DNA from: Pseudomonas sp. RSB 5.4
GTDB lineage: Bacteria > Pseudomonadota > Gammaproteobacteria > Pseudomonadales > Pseudomonadaceae
Direction of reading: 5' to 3'
Assembly: GCF_037126175.1 (NCBI RefSeq)
Contig: NZ_CP146986.1
Location: 2,942,501-3,006,500 of the forward strand
Length of the DNA: 64,000 nucleotides
In this document: piece by piece, positions 8,833 through 17,299 of the stretch
Layout: each line of letters opens with the position of its first letter
Position numbering within the stretch: position 1 is the stretch's first letter
Translations under genes and position numbers: made by a program
The notes under the pieces: generated by a model
Seen by the model: only the letters and a program-made list of their open reading frames with translations
The model's database searches: none
What the model was told of the DNA's origin: nothing

Positions 8833-9086
8833 ATTTCTCCCGTCTTTTTGTCATCTTTCGGGAGGATAAGAATGGGTAAACACTGCCCGATTGTATAAAC
8901 GGCGTACAACCAGAACACAAGTCGCCAAATGCGTTCGGACAACCCGGTTTTTTGTGATAGGGTTCGCGCCCTTAAAAATCCGCTGAAGCGTTTTTCCCGA
9001 GTGAAAAACAGTGACAAACGGTCTAGCTCAGCAGGTTCGCGGCCTACACGGGAATTCCTGGTTTCTTACACAATTTACGCACAGGC
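8833..9086. other. Intergenic, no gene seen
   Basis: The part of the 850-bp gap between the rstA-like gene and nrdA that precedes the nrdA promoter elements. A short open frame crosses it but has no recognisable protein features. It presumably holds the promoter of the rstA-like gene. Confidence 0.5.
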
Positions 9087-9095
9087 TTATCCACA
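9087..9095. promoter_or_regulatory. DnaA box upstream of nrdA
   Basis: TTATCCACA is a perfect DnaA box, 9 bp before the predicted -35 of nrdA. DnaA control of nrdAB is established in E. coli; here it is inferred from position. Confidence 0.65.
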
Positions 9096-9104
9096 GCTAG
9101 TACG

Positions 9105-9133
9105 TTGCAAGCCCCCTCGAAACGCATTATCTT
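9105..9133 (+). promoter_or_regulatory. Predicted sigma-70 promoter of nrdA
   Basis: TTGCAA (9105-9110) and TATCTT (9128-9133) are spaced by 17 bp. The first NrdR-like box overlaps the -10, and the DnaA box lies just upstream, which supports this as the regulated promoter. Transcription would start near 9140, giving a leader of about 390 nt. Confidence 0.5.
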
Positions 9134-9169
9134 GTAGCACGGCGCAAGGAGAGACCCTACATATAGGGT
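9122..9169. promoter_or_regulatory. Pair of NrdR-like boxes
   Basis: ACCCTACATATAGGGT (9154-9169) is a near-perfect palindrome fitting the NrdR consensus core CWATATATWG in 9 of 10 positions. A weaker match, ACGCATTATCTTGTAG (9122-9137), starts exactly 32 bp earlier, three helical turns, the paired spacing typical of NrdR boxes. NrdR is the ATP/dATP-sensing repressor of ribonucleotide reductase genes. The weaker box overlaps the predicted -10. Confidence 0.6.
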
Positions 9170-9329
9170 TTTCCGCTCAAACGCCCAACCACATTTCGGA
9201 CCTGAAACTCAAGCGCTTTATTGCCGGTTTCCGGTTGAACCAAGCAAGTTTTTCAAAGCCCAAACCGCACTTGCGGATGGCACCGTTTTTTAGGTTGGAA
9301 ACGACCGGAACGGTACGGGTGTTGCAGTC

Positions 9330-9509
9330 ATGACTGTCACCCTGGAAGGAATCCGGCTCGAGCCCTGGCTCGCAGCCAAAAACTTCGGCAAGGATGCGGC
9401 GTCATTAGCCTTTTTCCTACTGGTCCGAAGTTGTTATGCCCGACGCCCGTCGGTTGTAGTGCTTCGGACCAGAACGGTGAGCACCATGATGGTGCCCAAA
9501 CAAACATAG
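9330..9509 (+). other. Structured nrdA leader with hairpins and a possible 59-codon upstream ORF
   Basis: This leader contains a hairpin CGAGCC-CT-GGCTCG (9359-9372), an 11-bp stem CTGGTCCGAAG/CTTCGGACCAG (about 9420-9472) enclosing an inner hairpin CCGACG-CC-CGTCGG, and a perfect 15-base palindrome (9481-9495). The same span is open from ATG 9330 to TAG 9507, 59 codons beginning MTVTLEGIRLEPWLAAK, ending 21 nt before nrdA, with only a weak ribosome site. It may be a regulatory RNA, a leader peptide, or both. I do not recognise it. Confidence 0.4.
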
Positions 9510-9530
9510 AGAATGTGGAGATCACCCCCC

Positions 9531-12425
9531 ATGCAAACCGACACAACTCGCGAGAACCCGCAGGGCACCTTGCCGCAGGCCGCCGATTCGAATTCGGATC
9601 TGGCTGCCACCGCGCCTGGTCAACTGCGCGTGATCAAGCGTAATGGCACTGTCGTTCCTTACACCGATGACAAGATCACCGTCGCTATCACCAAAGCGTT
9701 TCTCGCAGTTGAGGGCGGCACCGCTGCCGCTTCGTCGCGAATCCACGACACCGTTGCCCGTCTGACCGAACAAGTCACCGCGACCTTCAAGCGTCGCATG
9801 CCGTCGGGCGGCACCATCCACATCGAAGAAATCCAGGACCAGGTCGAACTGGCCCTGATGCGTGCCGGCGAGCAGAAAGTCGCTCGCGACTACGTGATCT
9901 ACCGTGACGGCCGTTCGAAAGAACGCGCTGCTCACGCTCCGGTCGAAGCTGCGGTCGACGCGCACCCGTCGATCCGTATTACCCGCGCCGACGGCAGCCT
10001 CGCGCCGCTGGACATGGGCCGCCTGAACACCATCGTCACCGAAGCCTGCGAAGGCCTGGCTGAAGTCGATGGCGACCTGATCCAGCGCGAAACCCTGAAG
10101 AACCTGTACGACGGCGTGGCCCTGAACGACGTCAACACCGCACTGGTGATGACCGCGCGTACCCTGGTTGAACGTGAGCCGAACTACTCGTTCGTGACCG
10201 CGCGCCTGCTGATGGACACCCTGCGTGCCGAAGGCCTGGGCTTCCTCGGTGTGGCCGAAAGCGCCACTCACCACGAAATGGCCGAGCTGTACGCCAAGGC
10301 GCTGCCGGCCTACGTTGCCAAAGGTATCGAGTTCGAACTGCTGAACCCTGTGCTGGCCACCTTCGACCTGGAAAAACTGGGCAAGGCGATCAACCACGAG
10401 CGTGATCAGCAATTCACCTACCTGGGCCTGCAGACCCTGTACGACCGTTACTTCATCCACAAGGATGGCGTGCGTTTCGAACTGCCGCAGATCTTCTTCA
10501 TGCGCGTGGCCATGGGCCTGGCAATCGAAGAGAAGCAGAAAGAAGACCGTGCGATCGAGTTCTACAACCTGTTGTCGTCCTTCGACTACATGGCGTCGAC
10601 TCCGACCCTGTTCAACGCCGGCACCCTGCGTCCACAGCTGTCGAGCTGCTACCTGACCACCGTTCCGGACGACCTGTCGGGCATCTACCACGCGATCCAC
10701 GACAACGCCATGCTGTCGAAATTCGCTGGCGGCCTGGGCAACGACTGGACCCCGGTTCGCGCACTGGGCTCGTACATCAAGGGCACCAACGGCAAGTCGC
10801 AAGGCGTGGTGCCGTTCCTGAAAGTGGTGAACGACACCGCTGTAGCCGTCAACCAGGGTGGCAAGCGCAAAGGCGCTGTGTGTGCCTACCTGGAAACCTG
10901 GCACATGGACATCGAAGAGTTCATCGAGCTGCGCAAGAACACCGGTGATGATCGTCGTCGTACCCACGACATGAACACCGCCAACTGGATCCCTGACCTG
11001 TTCATGAAGCGTGTCTTCGACGACGGCAAGTGGACCCTGTTCTCGCCATCCGAAGTTCCGGACCTGCATGACCTGACCGGTAAAGCCTTCGAAGAGCGCT
11101 ACGAGTACTACGAAGCCCTGACCGAGTACCCGGGCAAGGTCAAGCTGTTCAAGACCATCCAGGCCAAAGACCTGTGGCGCAAGATGCTCTCCATGCTGTT
11201 CGAAACCGGCCACCCATGGCTGACGTTCAAAGACCCGTGCAACCTGCGTAGCCCGCAGCAGCACGTCGGCGTGGTTCACAGCTCGAACCTGTGCACCGAG
11301 ATCACCTTGAACACCAACAAGGACGAGATCGCCGTTTGCAACCTGGGCTCGATCAACCTGCCGAACCACATCGTCGACGGCAAGCTGGACACCGCCAAGC
11401 TGCAACGCACCGTGAACACTGCCGTACGCATGCTCGACAACGTGATCGACATCAACTACTACTCGGTGCCGCAAGCGAAGAACTCCAACTTCCGCCACCG
11501 TCCGGTCGGTCTGGGCATCATGGGTTTCCAGGACGCGCTGTATCTGCAGCACATCCCTTACGGTTCCGACGCTGCCGTCGAGTTCGCCGACAAGTCGATG
11601 GAAGCGGTCAGCTACTACGCGATCCAGGCGTCCTGCGACCTGGCAGACGAGCGTGGTGCCTACGAGACCTTCAACGGTTCGCTGTGGTCCAAAGGCATCC
11701 TGCCACTGGATTCGCAACAGATCCTGATCGAGCAACGTGGCCAGAAGTACATCGACGTTGACCTGAACGAAACCCTGGACTGGGCACCGGTTCGCGCCCG
11801 TGTTCAGAAAGGCATTCGTAACTCCAACATCATGGCCATCGCACCGACCGCAACCATCGCCAACATCACCGGCGTATCGCAGTCGATCGAACCGACCTAC
11901 CAGAACCTGTATGTGAAATCGAACCTGTCGGGCGAATTCACCGTGATCAACCCGTACCTGGTTCGCGACCTCAAGGCGCGCGGTCTGTGGGACTCGGTCA
12001 TGATCAACGACCTGAAGTACTACGACGGTTCGGTTCAGCAGATCGAGCGCATCCCGCAAGAACTCAAAGAGCTCTACGCGACCGCGTTCGAAGTGGACAC
12101 CAAGTGGATCGTTGACGCCGCCAGCCGTCGTCAGAAGTGGATCGACCAGGCTCAGTCGCTGAACCTGTACATCGCCGGCGCATCGGGCAAGAAGCTCGAC
12201 GTGACCTACCGCATGGCCTGGTACCGTGGTCTGAAAACCACCTACTACCTCCGTGCCCTGGCCGCGACCAGCACCGAGAAGTCGACCATCAACACCGGCA
12301 AGCTGAACGCTGTTTCCAGCGGCGGCAACCACGGCGACGATTCGGTTCTGGCCGCTCCGGCAGGTCCGGCTCCAGTGCCAAAGGCTTGCGCGATCGACGA
12401 GCCGGATTGCGAAGCTTGCCAATAA
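9531..12425 (+). CDS. nrdA: Class Ia ribonucleoside-diphosphate reductase, alpha subunit
   Basis: A 964-residue large subunit that reduces ribonucleoside diphosphates to deoxyribonucleotides. Two ATP-cone regulatory domains are visible at the N-terminus (IKRNGTVVPYTDDKITVAI near residue 30 and ITRADGSLAPLDMGRLNTIV near 147), as in the P. aeruginosa enzyme with double cones. Active-site stretches include LSSCYLTTV, NLCTEITLNTNKDEIAVCNL and the radical-path region MAIAPTATIANITGVSQSIEP; the C-terminal redox pair is DEPDCEACQ. ATG 9531 is chosen over the upstream in-frame GTG by family length. The partner gene nrdB does not follow; a terminator does. Confidence 0.96.
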   Translation: MQTDTTRENPQGTLPQAADSNSDLAATAPGQLRVIKRNGTVVPYTDDKITVAITKAFLAVEGGTAAASSRIHDTVARLTEQVTATFKRRMPSGGTIHIEEIQDQVELALMRAGEQKVARDYVIYRDGRSKERAAHAPVEAAVDAHPSIRITRADGSLAPLDMGRLNTIVTEACEGLAEVDGDLIQRETLKNLYDGVALNDVNTALVMTARTLVEREPNYSFVTARLLMDTLRAEGLGFLGVAESATHHEMAELYAKALPAYVAKGIEFELLNPVLATFDLEKLGKAINHERDQQFTYLGLQTLYDRYFIHKDGVRFELPQIFFMRVAMGLAIEEKQKEDRAIEFYNLLSSFDYMASTPTLFNAGTLRPQLSSCYLTTVPDDLSGIYHAIHDNAMLSKFAGGLGNDWTPVRALGSYIKGTNGKSQGVVPFLKVVNDTAVAVNQGGKRKGAVCAYLETWHMDIEEFIELRKNTGDDRRRTHDMNTANWIPDLFMKRVFDDGKWTLFSPSEVPDLHDLTGKAFEERYEYYEALTEYPGKVKLFKTIQAKDLWRKMLSMLFETGHPWLTFKDPCNLRSPQQHVGVVHSSNLCTEITLNTNKDEIAVCNLGSINLPNHIVDGKLDTAKLQRTVNTAVRMLDNVIDINYYSVPQAKNSNFRHRPVGLGIMGFQDALYLQHIPYGSDAAVEFADKSMEAVSYYAIQASCDLADERGAYETFNGSLWSKGILPLDSQQILIEQRGQKYIDVDLNETLDWAPVRARVQKGIRNSNIMAIAPTATIANITGVSQSIEPTYQNLYVKSNLSGEFTVINPYLVRDLKARGLWDSVMINDLKYYDGSVQQIERIPQELKELYATAFEVDTKWIVDAASRRQKWIDQAQSLNLYIAGASGKKLDVTYRMAWYRGLKTTYYLRALAATSTEKSTINTGKLNAVSSGGNHGDDSVLAAPAGPAPVPKACAIDEPDCEACQ

Positions 12426-12473
12426 GCTGAGCTGAGTCAGGCGTTGCGAGGCGCCTGATCTCTCCAGGCAAAA

Positions 12474-12516
12474 GAAACCCCCGACAGACTTCTGGTTTGT
12501 CGGGGGTTTTCTTTTG
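12474..12516 (+). terminator. Rho-independent terminator of nrdA
   Basis: Stem ACCCCCGACA...TGTCGGGGGT followed by TTTCTTTT, 50 bp after the nrdA stop. Confidence 0.9.
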
Positions 12517-12530
12517 CCCGCCATTTACCT

Positions 12531-12622
12531 GTAGGAGCTGTCGAGAGCAACGAGGCTACGATCTTTTGATCTTCAGTGCTGCTGCCAAAGACCAAAAGAT
12601 CGCAGCCTTCGGCAGCTCCTAC
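12531..12622. repeat. Inverted repeat, TGTAGGAGCTG type
   Basis: GTAGGAGCTG...GATCTTTTGATC near the left end and CAAAAGATCGCAGCCTTCGG plus CAGCTCCTAC at the right form a long imperfect palindrome, another dispersed Pseudomonas repeat class. Confidence 0.65.
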
Positions 12623-12749
12623 AGAGGATGAGTACATCTGGCAGGCTGGCCCCCACGCAAATCAACAGTCCACCGCATCCGCTTTTCACCACTCAACAGG
12701 ATGAGCGCAAGCTCGGCTGCAGCTCTTGATCTTGCCGTACCGGCCCCTT

Positions 12750-13000
12750 CGGCAGGCTGAGTGGAGGGATTTATCCGGGGATGGGAGCGCAGCGACCGTT
12801 CGACGAAGTCGAACACATCGAGAGGAGGTGCAGCGAAGCAAACCGGAGGCGATGCCCCCGGATGAATCCCGCAGCGAAGGAACCCGAGCCTAAGCGAGGG
12901 CCGAACGCTGGGGCCCAGCCTTTTGGTTACTTTTTGGCGTCTGAAAAAGTGACTCGCCGCAAGGGCGAAACCGCCAGCCGCAGCACCCGAAGCAACGGAT
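12750..13000. repeat. Dispersed intergenic repeat block (long, non-REP)
   Basis: A block with runs such as GAGCCTAAGCGAGGGCCGAA, CCTTTTGGTTACTTTTTGGC and GTCTGAAAAAGTGACTCGCC. I recognise these runs as recurring in many Pseudomonas genomes, where they give rise to spurious hypothetical ORFs with the motif NAGAQPFGYF. An open frame from 12781 reads this motif and is not considered a gene. Confidence 0.55.
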
Positions 13001-13041
13001 ATTCACCCAATCAAAACAGCTGCCACCCAATAGCCGCCCAC

Positions 13042-13070
13042 AAAAAAGCCCCTCAAAAAGAGGGGCTCTT
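13042..13070 (-). terminator. Terminator of the flgBCDE operon
   Basis: On the minus strand: AGAGCCCCTC-TTTTTG-AGGGGCT followed by TTTTTTG, 20 bp after the flgE stop. Confidence 0.85.
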
Positions 13071-13089
13071 GCACAACCAGAAACCGCAA

Positions 13090-14430
13090 TCAGGTCATCT
13101 GAATGATGGTCTGCATGATGGTGCTCTGAGTCGAAATGGTCTTGGCGTTCGCCTGATAGTTGCTCTGGCCCTTGATCAGGTCCACCAGTTCGTTGGTCAG
13201 GTTAACGTTCGACTCTTCCAGCGAGTTGGACGCGATCGAACCGAGTGTACCGGTTTCCGGCGCATCGTAACCCGGGATACCCGAGGCGAACGTCTCTTTC
13301 CAGCTAGTACCGCCGACAGCCTGCAGGCCTTGTTCGTTGGTGAAGCTGGCCAGCGCAACCTGGCCGATGGCCTTGCTCTGGTTGTTGCTGAAGTTGGCGA
13401 ACAGGGTACCGGTACCGTCGATGGTCAGGTTGGTGATCTGGCCAGTGGCGTAACCGTCCTGAGTCGGGATCGAACGCGCGGTATCAGCGTTAAACTGAGT
13501 GGTCTTGGCCATGGAAATGGTCACGCCATTGGTGTTGGCAGACGCGCCGTTAGGCGTGAATTTGCCGTTGGTCACGGTGCCCGGTACCCAGCCGGTCAGC
13601 TTCAAGTCGCTGCTGATAATCGGATTGGCCGGGTCCGCCGGGTTAGGCGTGCTGACCTGAGTGAGATTGCCAGAGCTGTCGAAGGTCAGTGTCGAAGCAA
13701 CCGGAGGAGTGGCAGGATCGCTTGGATCGCTACCGGTAGCGTCCGGATTGCGCCCATCCACCAGGGTGTAAACCTTCCAGGTATTGTCATCAGTCTTCAC
13801 AAAGTACTGATCCATGACGTGCGAGTTGCCCTGAGTGTCATAGATCGGGGTACTGAACGACTTGGTGTACGTCGCAAGCTTGGTCGGATCGAACACGACA
13901 GCGTTGGCGCCCGTATCGACGATTTTTGTTGCCGAGGAGTTCAGGTTGATGCTCGAAGTCACCAACGAAGTCGATTTCGGCGCCAGGTTCGAGGTGTCGA
14001 TCTTCAGGTCGGTCAACACGCCGTTGATGATCTTGCCGTTGGCGTCCACACCGTAACCTTGCAGACGCGAGGTGTAGTCGGTGTTGGTGATATAGCCGGC
14101 ATTGTCGACCTTGAACGTACCGGCACGGGTGTAAGTGATCGCGCCGTTGTTGCTCATGGTGAAGAAGCCGGAACCGTTGATGCCCATGTCCAACACGTTG
14201 CCAGTGTTGTTGATATCACCCTGGGTGAACTGCTGGGACACGTTGGCCAGGCGCACACCGTTGCCGATGACCTTGCTGCCGCTACCCAGGCGAGTGGCCG
14301 AGTAGACGTCTTCGAATTCTGCACGGGACGATTTGAAACCGGCGGTCGCGACGTTGGCGATGTTGTTGCCGGTCACGTCCAGTTGTTTGTTGGCTGCATA
14401 GAGACCGCTAAGGCCGATATTGAAAGACAT
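13090..14430 (-). CDS. flgE: Flagellar hook protein FlgE
   Basis: A 446-residue structural protein of the flagellar hook, exported by the flagellar type III apparatus. The N-terminus has the rod/hook signature (MSFNIGLSGLYAANKQLDVT, then NNIANVATAGFK) and the C-terminus the heptad-rich ending NVNLTNELVDLIKGQSNYQA, which pair in the axial assembly. The middle is the variable surface domain, rich in Thr, Ser and Asn. Last gene of flgB-flgC-flgD-flgE and followed by a terminator; flgF does not follow within the window. Confidence 0.95.
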   Translation of the reverse strand: MSFNIGLSGLYAANKQLDVTGNNIANVATAGFKSSRAEFEDVYSATRLGSGSKVIGNGVRLANVSQQFTQGDINNTGNVLDMGINGSGFFTMSNNGAITYTRAGTFKVDNAGYITNTDYTSRLQGYGVDANGKIINGVLTDLKIDTSNLAPKSTSLVTSSINLNSSATKIVDTGANAVVFDPTKLATYTKSFSTPIYDTQGNSHVMDQYFVKTDDNTWKVYTLVDGRNPDATGSDPSDPATPPVASTLTFDSSGNLTQVSTPNPADPANPIISSDLKLTGWVPGTVTNGKFTPNGASANTNGVTISMAKTTQFNADTARSIPTQDGYATGQITNLTIDGTGTLFANFSNNQSKAIGQVALASFTNEQGLQAVGGTSWKETFASGIPGYDAPETGTLGSIASNSLEESNVNLTNELVDLIKGQSNYQANAKTISTQSTIMQTIIQMT

Positions 14431-14460
14431 ATTCCACTCCTTTGTGCCGGTTAGTCGGCT

Positions 14461-15186
14461 CTATATACCAATGGTTTGTACTTTGGACAGGGCAACGGTG
14501 CCCTTGCCGGACAGGTTGAGCATCAGCTCGCCACCGGTCTGGCTGATGGTCACACTGTTGACCGTGGCTGGCAGATAGGTCGCCATATCGGTCGAGGTGC
14601 CATTGATCGAGGCGTTGGCCTTGACGGTGTAGGTACCGGTATTCACCAGGTTGCCGTCCTTGTCCTTGCCGTCCCAGGTGAAGCTCGCGCTGCCTGCGGC
14701 GCGACTGCCCAGATCGATGGTGCGAACGACCGTGCCGCTGCTGTCGGTAATGCTGACGGTGCCGCCGGCAATCGACGACGGAACGGTGACCGAACCGGTC
14801 ATGCCTTTGCTCGGGTCGTCCAATTGAACGGTGTTGGTCTGCACGATCACGTTGCGGCCCACCAGCGACGACGCCTGCAGGGCCTGCGAGGAGTTGTAGT
14901 TGCCGGCCAGCGAGCTGACGGTGCTGTTAAGCGTGGTGATGCCTTCCAGGCTGCTGAACTGCGCCAACTGCGCAACGAACGCGCTGTTGTCCTGCGGGTC
15001 GAGCGGGTTCTGGTTTTTCAGCTGGGTGACCAGCAATTGCAGGAACGCATCCTTGCCCAGCGCCTGGCCGCCGGTGGAACTGTTAGTCGCAGAAGCAATG
15101 CCATCGGCGGTCGAACTGGTCTTCTTCGACGAGTTCGCCAGGATGTCATTCATGCTCAAGCTGCTGGTGGTATCGGAAACACTCAT
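14461..15186 (-). CDS. flgD: Flagellar hook assembly (capping) protein FlgD
   Basis: A 241-residue hook scaffold protein needed for FlgE polymerisation and lost from the finished hook. The N-terminal region has the family motif LGKDAFLQLLVTQLKNQNPL followed by DPQDNSAFVAQLAQFSSLEG; the C-terminal half holds the FlgD Ig-like and Tudor-like regions (FTWDGKDKDGN). It lies 15 bp after flgC in the same operon. Confidence 0.95.
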   Translation of the reverse strand: MSVSDTTSSLSMNDILANSSKKTSSTADGIASATNSSTGGQALGKDAFLQLLVTQLKNQNPLDPQDNSAFVAQLAQFSSLEGITTLNSTVSSLAGNYNSSQALQASSLVGRNVIVQTNTVQLDDPSKGMTGSVTVPSSIAGGTVSITDSSGTVVRTIDLGSRAAGSASFTWDGKDKDGNLVNTGTYTVKANASINGTSTDMATYLPATVNSVTISQTGGELMLNLSGKGTVALSKVQTIGI

Positions 15187-15201
15187 GGCAGTCGCCCCTT
15201 A

Positions 15202-15645
15202 TTACTGACCGAGGGTCAGCACCTTCTGCATCATGGTTTTGGCGGTGTTCATCATTTCGGCGTTGGTCTGGAACGACCGGCTCGCGGAAATCATGTCAGC
15301 CATTTCTTCCACCACGTTGACGTTCGGGTAGTAGACGTAACCCTTGGCGTCAGCGGCCGGATGGTTCGGCTCGTAGCGCGCTTCGAGGTTGCTCTGGTCT
15401 TCGACCACGCCAAGCACCTGTACGCCCTGCCCTGCAGCGTCCTGGCTCTGGAACAGCGAGTTGCTGCCGCTGTTCTGGCCGCCCTGGAACATGGTGGCGA
15501 ACACCGGGTGACGGGCGCGGTAAGTCTGGTCGATGCTCGACGAGACAGTTTCGGCGTTGGCTATGTTCGAAGCCACGGTGTTCAGACGCGTGGTTTGTGC
15601 GCTCATGCCGCTGCCGGCAATGTTGAAAACGCTAGACAGGGACAT
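15202..15645 (-). CDS. flgC: Flagellar basal-body rod protein FlgC
   Basis: A 147-residue proximal rod protein. N-terminal signature MSLSSVFNIAGSGMSAQTTR followed by NTVASNIANAET, and C-terminal coiled region (EEMADMISASRSFQTNAEMM). Separated from flgB by 3 bp, so co-translated. Length is normal for the family. Confidence 0.95.
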   Translation of the reverse strand: MSLSSVFNIAGSGMSAQTTRLNTVASNIANAETVSSSIDQTYRARHPVFATMFQGGQNSGSNSLFQSQDAAGQGVQVLGVVEDQSNLEARYEPNHPAADAKGYVYYPNVNVVEEMADMISASRSFQTNAEMMNTAKTMMQKVLTLGQ

Positions 15646-15648
15646 GGA

Positions 15649-16056
15649 TTACTCTCCGCGCAGGGCTGACACCAGCCCTTTGAATTTGCTGTTGAGCAGA
15701 GTGAAGCTGGCCTGGAAGCCGACCGCGTTTTCCGCGTAATTCGACTGCTCGAGCTGAGCGTCCACGGTGTTCTGGTCGATCGAAGGCTGCATCGGCGTGC
15801 GATACATCAGCGACTCGTCGCCATTGCCCACGCCTTCAGCCTCGATGTGACGGCTGTTGGTCATGTTCAGGGCGATGGTGCCGTTGGCGTTCTTCTGGCT
15901 CTGTGCTTCGAGCACTTTGGAGAAGTCCAGATCCCGAGCCTTGTAGTTCGGGGTATCGGCGTTGGCGATGTTGTTGGCCAACACTTCGGCGCGCTGGGCG
16001 CGGAAGCCCAATGCCTTTTCGTGAATGCCGAGCGCTTTATCGAAGCTGATGCTCAT
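15649..16056 (-). CDS. flgB: Flagellar basal-body rod protein FlgB
   Basis: A 135-residue proximal rod protein, first gene of flgBCDE. It begins MSISFDKALGIHEKALGFRA and has the motif ANNIANADTPNYKARDLDF. I chose ATG 16056 because the family starts there; the frame stays open upstream but reads REP sequence. An RpoN promoter lies 43 bp upstream. Confidence 0.95.
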   Translation of the reverse strand: MSISFDKALGIHEKALGFRAQRAEVLANNIANADTPNYKARDLDFSKVLEAQSQKNANGTIALNMTNSRHIEAEGVGNGDESLMYRTPMQPSIDQNTVDAQLEQSNYAENAVGFQASFTLLNSKFKGLVSALRGE

Positions 16057-16098
16057 GTCGGGAACCTTCGGGTGACCGGTTTTTCGTACCTGAGCTTT

Positions 16099-16114
16099 AG
16101 CAAGCCGCGTGCCA
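16099..16114 (-). promoter_or_regulatory. RpoN promoter of flgBCDE
   Basis: Minus strand TGGCAC-GCGGC-TTGCT is a perfect -24/-12 element, 43 bp before flgB. In pseudomonads this class of flagellar operon is driven by sigma-54 with FleQ/FleR. Confidence 0.85.
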
Positions 16115-16249
16115 ATGCGAGAAACCCCCGAAAACCGTGGCCTTGCGGGGCATTGGCAAAGCGGCAATGCCAGAAAAGCGGCAAACGGCTTCCGCTGGCT
16201 GCCGCTTTTCTGCCGCTTGCCCTCCCCTCCACCCACACCACAGACCCAC

Positions 16250-16340
16250 TGTGGGAGCGGGCTTGCTCGCGAAAGCGTCGAGTCAGTCGATATCTGTTTT
16301 TCTGACACACTGCCTTCGCGAGCAAGCCCGCTCCCACAGG
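16250..16340. repeat. REP pair (REPIN-like)
   Basis: Inverted arms of the GAGCGGGCTTGCTCGCGAA class, with a spacer of about 35 bp, between flgB and cheR. Confidence 0.85.
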
Positions 16341-16374
16341 GGATTTGTGGTGTGTGAGGGAGATAATTCAGGCA

Positions 16375-16410
16375 CAAAAAAACGGGAGCCCCTGAGGACT
16401 CCCGTTTTTT
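16375..16410 (-). terminator. Terminator after cheR
   Basis: AACGGGAGTCCTCAGGGGCT on the minus strand forms the stem ACGGGAGTC/GGCTCCCGT followed by TTTTTTT, 16 bp after the cheR stop. The plus strand also ends in a T run, so it may work both ways. Confidence 0.85.
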
Positions 16411-16425
16411 GTATTGCCGATGCAA

Positions 16426-17253
16426 TCACTTCGCCTGGTAAATGATCCCCGGGCTGCACTGGACCATCTGGTAATGATCCGGCAAACCGTTCAGCGCTTC
16501 GGAAGCGCCGAGGAACAGATACCCGCCCGGCTTCAGCGTGCTGTGAATGCGCAACAGGATGTCTTTCTTCACCTCGGCGGAGAAGTAGATCAGCACGTTG
16601 CGGCAAAACACGATGTCGAACTTGCCAAGACTCGCATAGCTGTCGAGCAGGTTGAACGAGCGGAACTCCACGCGATTCTTGATCGGCGCCTTGACCGCCC
16701 AGCGTCCCGGCCCTTTCGGGTCGAAGTAGCGCTGCAGACGATCGGCGGACAAACCGCGACCGATCGCCAGACTGTCGTACTCGCCGGTCTTGCAGTTGTT
16801 CAGCATGCTGCCGGACAGGTCGGTGGCAACGATCTGCACACCCATCTTCAACTGACCGAGGTTGCTGCGCTCGAACTCATCGATCGACATCGACAGCGAA
16901 TACGGTTCCTGACCCGACGAGCACGCCGCCGACCAGATCCGCAGACGCTGGTTGGGACTGGCTTTGATCGCCTCGGGCAGCACCTTGTTCTTCAAGACTT
17001 CAAACGGATAGGTGTCACGAAACCACAGGGTTTCGTTGGTCGTCATGGCATCGACCACCTGCTCGCGCAAACCGCTGCGCGGCTGGGTCTGGATGCGCTG
17101 TACCAGCTCACCCAGGGACTTGATGCCTTGCTGCTCCATCAGTTTGTTGAGACGGCTCGAGACCAGGTACTGCTTGTTTTCACCGAGCAAAATGCCACAG
17201 GCTTTTTCCAGGAAGACCCGGAACTGTTCGAAATCCAAATTACCCGTAGACAA
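16426..17253 (-). CDS. cheR: Chemotaxis protein methyltransferase CheR
   Basis: A 275-residue enzyme that methylates glutamates of chemoreceptors with S-adenosylmethionine. The N-terminal helical CheR_N domain covers residues 1-80 (with TTNETLWFRDTYPFEVL at the domain join). The SAM-binding domain shows RIWSAACSSGQEPYSLSM, VATDLS and FDIVFCRNVLIYF. The C-terminal motif is LKPGGYLFLGASE. It follows cheV on the same strand after a 46-bp gap and precedes flgBCDE, an arrangement typical of fluorescent pseudomonads. Confidence 0.95.
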   Translation of the reverse strand: MSTGNLDFEQFRVFLEKACGILLGENKQYLVSSRLNKLMEQQGIKSLGELVQRIQTQPRSGLREQVVDAMTTNETLWFRDTYPFEVLKNKVLPEAIKASPNQRLRIWSAACSSGQEPYSLSMSIDEFERSNLGQLKMGVQIVATDLSGSMLNNCKTGEYDSLAIGRGLSADRLQRYFDPKGPGRWAVKAPIKNRVEFRSFNLLDSYASLGKFDIVFCRNVLIYFSAEVKKDILLRIHSTLKPGGYLFLGASEALNGLPDHYQMVQCSPGIIYQAK

Positions 17254-17299
17254 TGATGCCGCCTCTTAAATCGTGTTGACCGCCAGGGGCAGAAGGCCC

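Noticed and set aside
7958..8920. Longer version of the RstA-like regulator
   Set aside because: The extra N-terminus reads REP sequence; the receiver fold begins at GTG 8680.
8929..9333. 134-codon open frame upstream of nrdA
   Set aside because: Covers the DnaA box, promoter and NrdR-like boxes of nrdA; no protein features.
9522..12524. 1000-codon open frame antisense to nrdA
   Set aside because: Exact shadow of nrdA with no family features; nrdA itself has every expected motif.
12781..14454. 557-codon plus-strand frame over flgE
   Set aside because: Starts in a dispersed repeat and is antisense to flgE.
15649..16425. Longer version of FlgB
   Set aside because: The extra N-terminus translates REP sequence and passes the RpoN promoter; family start is at 16056.
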